NCBI RefSeq assembly: GCF_006546835.1
Contig: NZ_VICB01000005.1
Location: 62,001 to 126,000 of the forward strand
Reading direction: 5' to 3'
From: Actinomyces johnsonii
Lineage (GTDB): Bacteria; Actinomycetota; Actinomycetes; Actinomycetales; Actinomycetaceae
Length of the DNA stretch: 64,000 bases
Part shown: one piece after another, positions 52,287 to 60,500 of the stretch
How positions within the stretch are numbered: position 1 is the first letter of the stretch
How the letters are laid out: each line of letters begins with the position of its first letter
The notes under the pieces: generated by a model
Databases searched by the model: none
What the model saw: the letters and a program-made list of their open reading frames with translations, nothing else
Told to the model about the DNA's origin: nothing
Program-made: the position numbers and the translations under genes

Positions 52287-53174
52287 GTGACGTCTGTTCA
52301 GGTTCCCGACATCATGCAGCGCGCCAGGCGCATGGCCAGGCGTCTCCTGACCGGCAGCGGAAGCGCCGCGGTGACGGCCTACCGCATCGACCCCTCCGCG
52401 CCCGCCGCCTTCGTCGCTCACGCTATGCGGGCCGACGGCCGGATCCTCGTGGCGGCCTGCCCGTCGGAAGGTACTCCGCTGGCCATCGCTCCCGACGACG
52501 TCGCCGTCGATGTCCGGCTCGACGTCACTCTTGACGCCGCCGAGCCCGGTGTTCGTATCACGGCGGCCACGGCCCACCTGCTGGGCAACCTGACCTGGGT
52601 CAATGGCGAGGACCGTGCCCTCGTCCTGTCCTCCTCGCGGACTCCCGCCTGCCACTGCGCCATCGTCGGCGAGGATCCGCTCGAGCGGGTCCGAGAGATC
52701 GCCTCGGGTCCCGGAGGGCGTCTGGGCGTCATCGCCTGCGAACGCGTCATGCTCCACTGCGTCTCCGGTGTCTCCAGCCACGACATCGAGGAGATCCTCG
52801 ACATCGCCTCTGCCGATGCCGGAGCCGTGCCATCCGCCTCTTGGAGCCCCCAGGAGGTCATGGATGCCCATGAGGCGGTCAGCGCGGTCGGCCAGTTGGG
52901 CCTGCGCGCCGTCTGTGAAGCCGTGCGAGAAGGGCAGATGGCCGGGTGGACCTGCTCCTCCCGCCCCGCTGTCGGTGTATGCCCTACGCTGTGGGATCGG
53001 ACCCTGTGCGTCGACGTCGACACCCACGGGGTGACACTCATGTCCATTACCGGGGAAGAGGTCTCCACACTGGTGGTCTCCTTCCCGGATGCCCTGGCTA
53101 GTGCCTCCGAGGTCGGGCCGGTCCTCGAAGGGCTGGCCTCCCAGGCTCTCCCGCAGCGCCTGGCCCGTCCCTGA
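52287..53174 (+). CDS. PPOX-like / DUF2470 protein, possible haem utilisation
   Basis: 295 aa. The middle and C-terminal parts resemble actinobacterial proteins with a flavin-reductase-like (PPOX split-barrel) half and a C-terminal DUF2470, found in HugZ-type haem oxygenases. The DUF2470-like part ends with CVDVDTHGVTLMSITGEEVS and VVSFPDAL. AGGAAGG precedes the GTG at 52287, and in-frame codons before it include no ribosome site. A DtxR-like box lies upstream, which supports an iron or haem role. Catalysis is not proven, as catalytic residues are unclear. Confidence 0.6.
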   Translation: MTSVQVPDIMQRARRMARRLLTGSGSAAVTAYRIDPSAPAAFVAHAMRADGRILVAACPSEGTPLAIAPDDVAVDVRLDVTLDAAEPGVRITAATAHLLGNLTWVNGEDRALVLSSSRTPACHCAIVGEDPLERVREIASGPGGRLGVIACERVMLHCVSGVSSHDIEEILDIASADAGAVPSASWSPQEVMDAHEAVSAVGQLGLRAVCEAVREGQMAGWTCSSRPAVGVCPTLWDRTLCVDVDTHGVTLMSITGEEVSTLVVSFPDALASASEVGPVLEGLASQALPQRLARP

Positions 53175-53221
53175 GTGGCTTACCTCGGTTGCGGTTCTGA
53201 ACGTTCCGGTCGCAGAGACCG

Positions 53222-53259
53222 GAACGGGGGATACCACCGCGCGGTGGTATCCCCCGTTC
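53222..53259. terminator. Perfect bidirectional terminator hairpin
   Basis: Two 19-nt arms (53222-53240 and 53241-53259) are exact reverse complements, from GAACGGGGGATACCACCGC onward. It lies between the convergent DUF2470 and DUF1540 genes and probably ends both. Confidence 0.75.
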
Positions 53260-53293
53260 GGCCCCCAGCCGCTCGAGCTGGAGAGCCTTCCGG

Positions 53294-53572
53294 TCAGCGA
53301 ACTTCGTAGGTCTTGCAGGAGGCGGTGTCGCCGCCGACGGTCACGGCCTCGGCCGTGCACATGAGGTCCTTGTTGTGGACGCACTCGAGGCGCTGGCAGG
53401 CGCCCACCTGACCCTCGGCCACGGGCAGGCCGCCGCGGGCATCGAGGCTGATGAAAGTGTCGCAGGCCGGTGCGCCGTTGTCGCCGCCAACGGTGATGGC
53501 GAAAGCGGTACAGCCTCCGTTGTTGAAAGCGCAGGAGGTGGTGGTGCAGGAGGTGATCTTGGTGACGGACAT
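53294..53572 (-). CDS. Double DUF1540 cysteine-rich protein
   Basis: 92-aa soluble protein with two copies of the short DUF1540 domain. Each copy has four Cys: CTTTSC/GGCTAFAITVGG/CDTF in the first and CQRLEC/DLMCTAEAVTVGG/CKTY in the second. The repeated pattern suggests two metal-binding knots, but the family's function is unknown. The ATG at 53572 has AAAGGA upstream. Its promoter and an inverted repeat are visible upstream. Confidence 0.8.
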   Translation of the reverse strand: MSVTKITSCTTTSCAFNNGGCTAFAITVGGDNGAPACDTFISLDARGGLPVAEGQVGACQRLECVHNKDLMCTAEAVTVGGDTASCKTYEVR

Positions 53573-53614
53573 GATGCTATTCCTTTCGAGCGGATGTGCG
53601 CTGCGGACATGAAT

Positions 53615-53643
53615 AACGTAAATCCGTTCCCGCACCCCGGCAA
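53615..53643 (-). promoter_or_regulatory. Probable DUF1540 gene promoter
   Basis: On the minus strand, TTGCCG (53643-53638), a 17-nt spacer, then TACGTT (53620-53615). The start of transcription would be near 53608, 36 nt before the ATG. Confidence 0.55.
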
Positions 53644-53951
53644 CGAAGGGCAGCCTGGCCTGCTTTGCTCCGTGTCCATGAACGTTGGGATTCCAACGTT
53701 TTGGTGGTTCTCATCGGGCTGTTTCCGTCAGTGATGGGAGCTTGAAAAAATATGGGGTTGTGTGCCGTTAATTTTCGTTATTCCTCGCAGGTAAGGCACT
53801 CCTGAACCGGTGCGGTCAGGAATTCACCTACGCATGGAGGGTTCCATTCATGGGGTGAAGGCATGGTGAGTGCGACCCGTGCTCCGGTGAAGGGGCATCT
53901 GCGCTCCCCGAGCCGTCCAGGGCTCCGAGTGTCCCGTGGTCCGCGTGTGGA
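53644..53951. other. Intergenic region between DUF1540 and deoD
   Basis: About 308 bp without a gene. It contains the 8-4-8 inverted repeat at 53681-53700 and an AT-rich patch (53740-53790) unlike the surrounding sequence. The end nearest deoD shows nothing notable. Confidence 0.4.
53681..53700. promoter_or_regulatory. Operator-like 20-bp palindrome
   Basis: AACGTTGG-gatt-CCAACGTT, a perfect 8-bp inverted repeat about 40 bp upstream of the -35 of the DUF1540 promoter. It is the kind of site bound by a dimeric regulator. Confidence 0.5.
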
Positions 53952-54674
53952 TCAGCTGTGGGCGGCCGCCACGGCCAGGCGCAGGGAGGCGGCGAAGCGC
54001 GTCTCGCGCTCGGCGGCACTCATGTCGCCGGAGTGATCCAGCAGATGGTCGGAGACCGTCAGAACCGCCAGCGCCTGCTTGCCGTACTCGGCGGCGACGC
54101 CGTAGAGGGCGGCCGCCTCCATCTCCACGCCCAGGACTCCGTAGGCGGCCAGTGCCTCGGTCTGGCCTTGGGGGGTGAAGTAGAAGTGGTCGCGCGAGAT
54201 GACGGTTCCCAGATGAACCGTTCCGTCCACGCCGGCCTGGGGGGTCAGTGAGGCCTCGTAGGCGGCTTGGGCCAGATGGAAGTCGGCGACCGCGGAGAAG
54301 TTGATCCCCGGAATGCGCAGCTGGTTCATGGAGGAGTCCGTGTGGGCGCCGGTGGCCACGACGACGTCGCCGACCTCGACCTTAGGTGAGATAGCGCCGA
54401 TGGTGCCCACGCGGATGATCCGTTCCACCCCGAACTGGCTGAACAGCTCGGTGGCGTAGATTGTGAAGGAGGGCTGTCCCATGCCCGATCCCATGACGCT
54501 CAGCGGCTTGCCGTTGACGGTTCCGGTGAAGCCCAGCATCCCGCGCACGTCGGTGATCATGCGGGCGTCAGCCATGAGTATCTCGGCAATGCGCTGGGCG
54601 CGCTTGGGGTCGCCGGGCATGAGGACCGCGGGGGCGAAGTCACCTGGAGCTGCGGCAATGTGCGGGGTGGCCAT
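53952..54674 (-). CDS. deoD: Purine-nucleoside phosphorylase (DeoD type)
   Basis: Cleaves purine nucleosides with phosphate for salvage. Motifs are VLMPGDPKRAQRIAE (phosphate site Arg), GMGQPSFTIYATEL, RVGTIGAISPKV and VEMEAAALYGVAAEYGK, then LTVSDHLLD with the catalytic Asp. 240 aa, the size of hexameric DeoD enzymes. GAGAGGAA lies before the ATG. It is transcribed away from the metP transporter. Confidence 0.94.
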   Translation of the reverse strand: MATPHIAAAPGDFAPAVLMPGDPKRAQRIAEILMADARMITDVRGMLGFTGTVNGKPLSVMGSGMGQPSFTIYATELFSQFGVERIIRVGTIGAISPKVEVGDVVVATGAHTDSSMNQLRIPGINFSAVADFHLAQAAYEASLTPQAGVDGTVHLGTVISRDHFYFTPQGQTEALAAYGVLGVEMEAAALYGVAAEYGKQALAVLTVSDHLLDHSGDMSAAERETRFAASLRLAVAAAHS

Positions 54675-54837
54675 GGGATTCCTCTCGAAAGGAGTACTGA
54701 GTACCGGGTGGAATTGCGTTCAGTGTGGCACAGATCGCGTGAGAAAGAGTGGAAGGTGACCTCGCACATGCAGTCCATATGCTGGACATCGAGCGACACA
54801 TCGTGGTCACTAGAGCTAGCGTCCAACGACAAAAGAG

Positions 54838-54881
54838 CCTGCGACCATTCCGCAGGAGAAGGCGGCCGTCGGGTCGCCTTC
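54838..54881 (+). promoter_or_regulatory. Two hairpins in the metP leader
   Basis: CCTGCG-accattc-CGCAGG (54838-54856) and GAAGGCG-gccgtcgggt-CGCCTTC (54858-54881) lie directly one after another, 26 nt before metP. It may be a structured leader. I cannot match it to a known riboswitch. Confidence 0.35.
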
Positions 54882-54907
54882 GTTCATGAGATCACGGAAG
54901 GTTACTC

Positions 54908-56482
54908 ATGACCCCCAGGACAGGGGAGAGCGAGTCTCTTCAAGCGCCCCCGCGTGAGCAGTGGAGCGGTCAGCTCGGCTTCCTCATGGCAGCCATCGGC
55001 TCGGCGATCGGGCTGGGCAACATTTGGCGCTTCCCCGGCGTGGCCTACGCCAACGGTGGTGGTGCTTTCATCGTCCCCTACGTCATTGCGTTGTTGGCGG
55101 CGGGACTACCGATTCTCTTCCTCGATTACGCCCTGGGACACCGTTTCCGCGGCTCGCCGCCGGCGGTGTTCCGGCGCATGTCCACCAAGCTGGAGTGGCT
55201 GGGCTGGTTCCAGGTCTTCATCTGCTTCGTCATCATGACCTACTACGCGGTGGTGGTGGCCTGGTCCCTGCGCTACATGTTCTTCTCCTTCACCACCGCC
55301 TGGGGCAATGACGCGGGAGGCTTCTTCATGCACTACATCGGTGCCGACCAGCTCGAGACCGAGGTCAGCTACTCGCCGGCCGTCATCGCGGGCGTGGCCG
55401 TTCCGCTGCTGTTCGTGTGGGCCTTCGGCCTGGTGGTGACCGCACTGGGCGTCAGTGGCGGTGTGGAGAAGGCTAACAAGGTCTTCCTACCGCTGCTCGT
55501 GCTCATGTTTGCCGCCCTCGTGGTGCGGGCCCTCATGCTTCCCGGCGCGGGGGAGGGACTCAATGCCCTGTTCACCCCCAAGTGGTCCGCCCTGCTGGAC
55601 TACAAGGTGTGGATGGCGGCACTCGGCCAGATCTTTTTCTCCCTGTCCGTGGGCTTCGGCATCATGCTCACCTACGCCTCCTACCTCCAGCGCCGCCGCT
55701 CCAACCTGGTGGGCACCGGCCTGGTGGCCGGCTTCGCCAACTCCTCCTTCGAGCTGTTCGCCGGCATCGGAGTCTTCGCCACCCTCGGCTTCATGGCGCA
55801 CACCCAGGGCGTCGGCTTGAACGATATGAAGATCACCGGACCCTCCCTGTCTTTCATCACCTTCCCCACGGTCATCGCTCAGATGCCCGGTGGCGCGTTG
55901 TTCGGAGTGCTCTTCTTCGCATCCTTCGCCATGGCGGGACTGACCTCCTTTATCTCCATCATCCAGGTGGTGGCCGCCGGCGTGGGAGAGAAGCTCGGTC
56001 TGGCTCCCAAACCTGCCTCGCTCGTCGTCGGCATTCCGGCCGCTGTCCTGTCCTTCGTCCTATTCGCCACCAGTTCTGGCCTGCCGGATCTCGACGTCGT
56101 CGACGCCTTCATCAACAACATCGGTGTGGTCGCATCGGCCATCATCATGTGCGTGGCGGTGGTCTGGGGCCTGCGCCGCACCAGGCTGCTTCAGGATCAT
56201 CTCAACGCCGTCTCCGAGTCGCGGATGATCGGTCTATGGTGGCGCGTCCTGGTCGGCGTGGTCGTCCCCGTCCTGCTGGGCTACATGTTCCTCCAGACCC
56301 TGGGGACCTATTTGTCCAAGGGCTACGAGACCTACTCGAACGGCTTCGTCATGGTCTTCGGCTGGGGGATGCTCCTAATGGTGGCCCTGTGCACCGCCAT
56401 CATGACCCTCATCCCCTGGAAGACTCCGGTGGATGAGTTCGAGCCCCTTGAGCTTGAGACCGATTCCAAGGAGGAGGGCTGA
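54908..56482 (+). CDS. metP: Sodium-dependent amino-acid transporter (NSS family), MetP-like
   Basis: 524-aa sodium symporter with about 12 membrane helices. The family signature is IGSAIGLGNIWRFPGVAYANGG in the first helix. VWMAALGQIFFSLSVGFGIM and the glycine-rich later helices are typical. It is followed by the 57-aa MetS-type subunit, the arrangement of the corynebacterial methionine/alanine transporter MetPS. Substrate assignment rests on that pairing. GAAGG precedes the ATG at 54908. Confidence 0.88.
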   Translation: MTPRTGESESLQAPPREQWSGQLGFLMAAIGSAIGLGNIWRFPGVAYANGGGAFIVPYVIALLAAGLPILFLDYALGHRFRGSPPAVFRRMSTKLEWLGWFQVFICFVIMTYYAVVVAWSLRYMFFSFTTAWGNDAGGFFMHYIGADQLETEVSYSPAVIAGVAVPLLFVWAFGLVVTALGVSGGVEKANKVFLPLLVLMFAALVVRALMLPGAGEGLNALFTPKWSALLDYKVWMAALGQIFFSLSVGFGIMLTYASYLQRRRSNLVGTGLVAGFANSSFELFAGIGVFATLGFMAHTQGVGLNDMKITGPSLSFITFPTVIAQMPGGALFGVLFFASFAMAGLTSFISIIQVVAAGVGEKLGLAPKPASLVVGIPAAVLSFVLFATSSGLPDLDVVDAFINNIGVVASAIIMCVAVVWGLRRTRLLQDHLNAVSESRMIGLWWRVLVGVVVPVLLGYMFLQTLGTYLSKGYETYSNGFVMVFGWGMLLMVALCTAIMTLIPWKTPVDEFEPLELETDSKEEG

Positions 56483-56483
56483 G

Positions 56484-56657
56484 ATGACTGGAATCGCTGT
56501 ACTCATCATGCTTCTTGCCATCGTCATTATCTGGGGCGGCTTGGCGGTGTCCATCACCGCGCTCATCTCTCGCGGACGCCGGGAGGATCGTGATGCCCGG
56601 GCGGAGGCCTCGGCGCGGGCGCGTGAGCACATGCTCCACCCCGAGAAGGTTGACTAA
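56484..56657 (+). CDS. metS: MetS-type small subunit of an NSS transporter
   Basis: 57-aa protein with one membrane helix, GIAVLIMLLAIVIIWGGLAV (about residues 3-22), followed by an Arg-rich cytoplasmic tail. This is the MetS layout needed for MetP function in Corynebacterium. GGAGGAGGG lies before the ATG at 56484, one base after the metP stop. It is short enough to be missed by gene finders. Confidence 0.88.
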   Translation: MTGIAVLIMLLAIVIIWGGLAVSITALISRGRREDRDARAEASARAREHMLHPEKVD

Positions 56658-56741
56658 TCTGTCCCCACCCACTGCTGTGAAGAGAGACCGACTCCACCAC
56701 CCGTCTGGAGCCCGGTTCGGCCGGTTTCCAGGCGGGTGGGT

Positions 56742-56747
56742 CACAAT
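56742..56747 (+). promoter_or_regulatory. Leaderless -10 element of the HAD gene
   Basis: CACAAT followed by 6 nt and the ATG at 56754. It is identical in sequence and spacing to the sites before marC and the sensor kinase. Confidence 0.5.
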
Positions 56748-56753
56748 ACGCCT

Positions 56754-57611
56754 ATGACTCAGACTGATGTGAGCCCGCAGGAGCTGCCCCGTCTGGTGGC
56801 CTTCGACCTCGATGACACGCTGGCGCCCTCGAAGTCGGCCATGCCGCCGGCGATGGCGACGGCACTGAGGCGGCTGCTCGATGTGGTCCCCGTCTGCATC
56901 ATCTCCGGAGGACAGGTGGGGCAGTTCCGCGATCAGGTCCTGGCCCGTCTCGACGCCGACGCCGACGAGCTCTCCCGGCTCCACCTCATGCCCACCTGCG
57001 GCACGCGGTACTACACCTACGACTCCTCGCAGTCCGCCCGGGGCGGTGATGCCTGGAAACTGGTTTACGCCAACGACCTCACGCCCGAGCAGATCCGTAC
57101 CGGCTTCGAGATCGTCGAGGCCCAGGCGCGCCGTCTCGGCCTGTGGGAGGAACGGACCTGGGGGGAGATCCTGGAGGACCGAGGCAGCCAGATCACCTTC
57201 TCGGCCCTCGGGCAGGACGCCCCTCTGGAGGCCAAACGCGCCTGGGACCCCACGGGGCAGAAGAAGGCTGCCCTGCGCGACGCCGTCGCCCCGCTCCTGC
57301 CGGAGCTGGAGGTCCGCTCTGGCGGCTCTACGAGCGTGGACATCACCCTCAAGGGGGTCGACAAGGCCTACGGCATGAGACGATTGGCCGAGGTCACCGG
57401 GATCGCGCTGGAGGAGATGCTCTTCATCGGCGACCGCCTGGACCCCGAGGGCAATGACTACCCGGTCAAGGCCCTCGGCGTTCCCTGCCAGGCCGTGGGC
57501 GGATGGCAGGACACCGTCACCTACGTCACCGCGCTGGCGGGTCTCATCGCCTCCCAGGAGCACAACGGTGAGGACCACGCCACCAGGGTTTCCCTGGGCG
57601 CCCGTATCTGA
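56754..57611 (+). CDS. HAD-IIB family sugar-phosphate phosphatase
   Basis: 285-aa phosphatase. Motif I is FDLDDTLAPSKS with the nucleophile Asp, motif II ISGGQVGQFRDQ, and motif IV FIGDRLDPEGNDYPV. The internal RGSQITFSALGQDAP is shared with phosphomannomutase-like HAD-IIB enzymes, so a hexose phosphate is the likely substrate. The start at 56754 is supported by the leaderless signal. It lies 8 nt from the following metallophosphoesterase gene, so they are co-transcribed. Confidence 0.82.
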   Translation: MTQTDVSPQELPRLVAFDLDDTLAPSKSAMPPAMATALRRLLDVVPVCIISGGQVGQFRDQVLARLDADADELSRLHLMPTCGTRYYTYDSSQSARGGDAWKLVYANDLTPEQIRTGFEIVEAQARRLGLWEERTWGEILEDRGSQITFSALGQDAPLEAKRAWDPTGQKKAALRDAVAPLLPELEVRSGGSTSVDITLKGVDKAYGMRRLAEVTGIALEEMLFIGDRLDPEGNDYPVKALGVPCQAVGGWQDTVTYVTALAGLIASQEHNGEDHATRVSLGARI

Positions 57612-57619
57612 GGTGGGCC

Positions 57620-59671
57620 GTGGCTCGTACTGACACGGATGCCGGCACTGAAGCGGATACCAACGTCGATACTGGCGCCGTCGGTCGCGCCGTCGACCTG
57701 TGGACCGGTGCGCTGACAGCCGCCCGTCGCTGCGGCGCCCTGGTGCTCACGGTGCTGCTATCGGCGCGGACACGGTGGAGAAGACTGCGTTCCGGTACCC
57801 GTGCGGTGATCAGCACGGCGGCGATGATCCTGACCTCCAGCCTGGTCTCCCTCCTCCTGGGCCTGTCCACGGCGACGGCCTCGGCGCCGGTCGGCCCGCA
57901 CGAGGCGACCTGGTCGACAACCCTCGACTCCACCGTCACGCTCGACCTCGGACCGCTGGGGACCGCTTCGATGCAGTCACCCGCAGGGCTCCTCGGCGTC
58001 AAGGTGGTTCTGGGAGAGATCCCCGGTGACCCGGCTCCCGATGCCGCCAACGCCGCCAGCGTGGGACAGTCGCTGTCATCCGACGCCGCCTCCTACCTCT
58101 CGCTGATCTCCCACCCGGACCTGACGATCCGGCAGGGACTCTACGGCCTGGCGAGCGACGCCCTGCGCCGGGCCGGAGTTATCGAGGCGATCTTCCTGTG
58201 CTGCGTGGCCGCATGGAGCCTGGCGCCGACCAAGCCCCTGCGCGAGACGGTCCGCGCCGGAGCCTCGCACCGCTGGGCGGCGGCCGTGGCGGTCTCGGCG
58301 GTGGTGGCTGCTGTGGCCTCCCTACTGGTCCCGGCGATGCGTACCACCACTGTGCACGGCTCCACCCTGTCGGCGTTGGAGGGGACTCCGATGGCCCGGG
58401 CCCGCTTCTCGGGGCGAATCGCCGACATCGTCACTGCCTACGGTCCCAAGGCGCGCTCCTTCGTGGAGGCCAACAAAGACTTCTACGCCAAGGCAGACAC
58501 CAACTTGCGGGCCGCCTGGAAGAGCGCCGAGAAGACCGATGGCCTGGTGGACGTCACGGCCGCCGAAGGAAAGGTGGACGCCGAGGATCTCCAGGCGCGG
58601 ATCAAGGAGGCCTCCGCGAAGACGGTGGTGGAGGCCGAACCCGCATCATCTGCATCACCGCAGGAGACCCCGCAGTCCACCGAGGGTGCTGCAGCCGCCG
58701 CGACCACCGTGGCATCGTCGGCCCAGGCATCCCCCTCGACCACGGCTACGCCAACGACAGGAGCCCGCTCGGTTTCCGAGCGCGGCCGCAAGACGGCCGT
58801 GCTCACCACGGATCTGCACTGCAATCTCGACGTTATCGCCTTCTCCGGGGTTCTCGACCAGCTCTCCGACGCCGATATCCACATGGATGACGGGGATCTG
58901 ACCATGACAGGCTCCGACCCGGAGCGGGTATGCGTCGATGCACTGACCCAGGCGGTCCCGAGTTCGACTGCAAAGGTCGCCACGGTTGGCAACCACGACT
59001 CTGATGCCACGGCGGCCCGCCTGCGCTCCCAGGGATGGACCGTCACCAACGGCTCGGTCCAGAAGGTCGCCGGGATCACCGTTCTGGGGGACGACGACGC
59101 CGACCGCACGACGGCGGCGGGCACCAAGCCGCGCAGCGGCGAGACCACCGAGCAGGTCGCCGCTCGTCTGGCCAAAGTCAGCTGCGGGCGCACGCCGGTC
59201 GACGTCGTCCTCATCCATCAGCCGGCCACCTTCGACCCACTGATGAACGAGGGGTGCGCGCCGCTGCTCCTGGCCGGGCACGTCCACGCCGAGCGCGGCA
59301 TGACGACGGCCATCAGCCCCCAGACCGGTAGACCCGTGAGCGGGATCATCTCCGGTGCCGGCAAGGGCGGCACCTCGCTCGGCTCGGTGACGGAGGACGC
59401 CTTCCTCCACGTCCTGTCCTTCGACTCCACCGGCGCACTTGTGTCCTGGCGTGCGGTCATCCTCCACCCCGACGCCTCGGTGACGGTGGGGGCCTGGCGG
59501 CCGGTTGCGGGCATCTCTCCGGGCCAGGAGACGGTGACGACGGCTTCGACGCCGGATCCGTCGGCATCGGTCAACCCGGAACAGACACCGGCCGAGGTGC
59601 CTGGGGAGGTACCGGCCGAGTCCGAGGAGGGAGCCGAGCCCCAGGACCAGGCCGATCTTTCGGACGGGTAG
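57620..59671 (+). CDS. Membrane-associated metallophosphoesterase
   Basis: 683 aa. Three hydrophobic segments (about residues 65-90, 185-205 and 220-240) come first. A disordered Ser/Thr/Glu linker follows, then a calcineurin-like phosphoesterase domain with its metal motifs in order: TDLHCN, HMDDGDL, GNHD, LIHQP and AGHVHAERG. A Pro/Glu-rich tail ends the protein. The GTG start has GGTGGG upstream. The catalytic domain probably lies outside the membrane or is membrane-linked, and the substrate is unknown. Confidence 0.8.
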   Translation: MARTDTDAGTEADTNVDTGAVGRAVDLWTGALTAARRCGALVLTVLLSARTRWRRLRSGTRAVISTAAMILTSSLVSLLLGLSTATASAPVGPHEATWSTTLDSTVTLDLGPLGTASMQSPAGLLGVKVVLGEIPGDPAPDAANAASVGQSLSSDAASYLSLISHPDLTIRQGLYGLASDALRRAGVIEAIFLCCVAAWSLAPTKPLRETVRAGASHRWAAAVAVSAVVAAVASLLVPAMRTTTVHGSTLSALEGTPMARARFSGRIADIVTAYGPKARSFVEANKDFYAKADTNLRAAWKSAEKTDGLVDVTAAEGKVDAEDLQARIKEASAKTVVEAEPASSASPQETPQSTEGAAAAATTVASSAQASPSTTATPTTGARSVSERGRKTAVLTTDLHCNLDVIAFSGVLDQLSDADIHMDDGDLTMTGSDPERVCVDALTQAVPSSTAKVATVGNHDSDATAARLRSQGWTVTNGSVQKVAGITVLGDDDADRTTAAGTKPRSGETTEQVAARLAKVSCGRTPVDVVLIHQPATFDPLMNEGCAPLLLAGHVHAERGMTTAISPQTGRPVSGIISGAGKGGTSLGSVTEDAFLHVLSFDSTGALVSWRAVILHPDASVTVGAWRPVAGISPGQETVTTASTPDPSASVNPEQTPAEVPGEVPAESEEGAEPQDQADLSDG

Positions 59672-59765
59672 GGCGCGGGCCGCCCGTTGTGGCATACGCT
59701 CTCACCCTGATAGCCACATGACTCCCCGAAGAACTGATGACGCACCACTGGTGAGGAGGCTGACG

Positions 59766-60500
59766 ATGTCGCACATGCCCACAGATGCCGAGATCGATGA
59801 GATGAGCGAGGCCGAGCTCGAGGCCTATCTGGGTTCCGCCCCCGGTCAGGAGCTCGACCGGCGCGCTCGCCGCGATACCGGTGAGGCCTCCACCGCCCGG
59901 CCCAACTGGCTGCGCCGATCAGGAGCCGAGCGGGGTTTCGGCTGGCTGCTCATCGTGTGCGGGCTCATCGGGATCGTCGCCTGCTGGGAGCTCATCAGTT
60001 CCCAGATCGACCTGCTGCGCAACTCGGATGCGCAGCTCGTCTGCGACGTCAGCCCCCTGGTGTCCTGCGGTGACTCCCTCAACGTGTGGCAGGGCAACCT
60101 CCTGGGTGTGCCGAACTCCTTCATCGGGGCCATCGCCTTCGGCGCCCTGGTAGCGATCGGTGCGGTCCTGCTCAGTGGCGCGCGCCTGCCGCGGTGGATG
60201 TGGTGGGGGCTGAGCGCCGGCAGCCTGGGCGGGATCGCCTTCGTCATCTGGTTCCTGACCGTCTCCATCGTGACCTTCGGCAAGCTCTGCCCCTTCTGCA
60301 TGGTCATCTGGTCCGTCACCATTCCGGTGGCCGCTCACTCCTGGGCCTGGACCGCAGCCGGTGGGCATCTGGGACTGCGCGATAACCTGGCGCTCGACCT
60401 GCTCAAGTCCCGCTGGTGGGTCATGGCGGCGATGTACCTGGCGGTGATCCTCACCATCATCATCGCCTTCGGCAGCCAGCTGGCGAGGATGTTCGGATAA
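59766..60500 (+). CDS. Vitamin K epoxide reductase family protein
   Basis: 244-aa membrane protein with four to five helices. The VKOR quinone-site pattern is present: a loop with two cysteines CDVSPLVSCGDSLNVW, then the redox pair CPFC in FGKLCPFCMVIW. Such proteins reoxidise a DsbA-like partner for extracytoplasmic disulfide formation, and none is fused here. I chose the ATG at 59766 because GAGGAGG lies 6 nt upstream. It overlaps the next gene (TAATG). Confidence 0.9.
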   Translation: MSHMPTDAEIDEMSEAELEAYLGSAPGQELDRRARRDTGEASTARPNWLRRSGAERGFGWLLIVCGLIGIVACWELISSQIDLLRNSDAQLVCDVSPLVSCGDSLNVWQGNLLGVPNSFIGAIAFGALVAIGAVLLSGARLPRWMWWGLSAGSLGGIAFVIWFLTVSIVTFGKLCPFCMVIWSVTIPVAAHSWAWTAAGGHLGLRDNLALDLLKSRWWVMAAMYLAVILTIIIAFGSQLARMFG

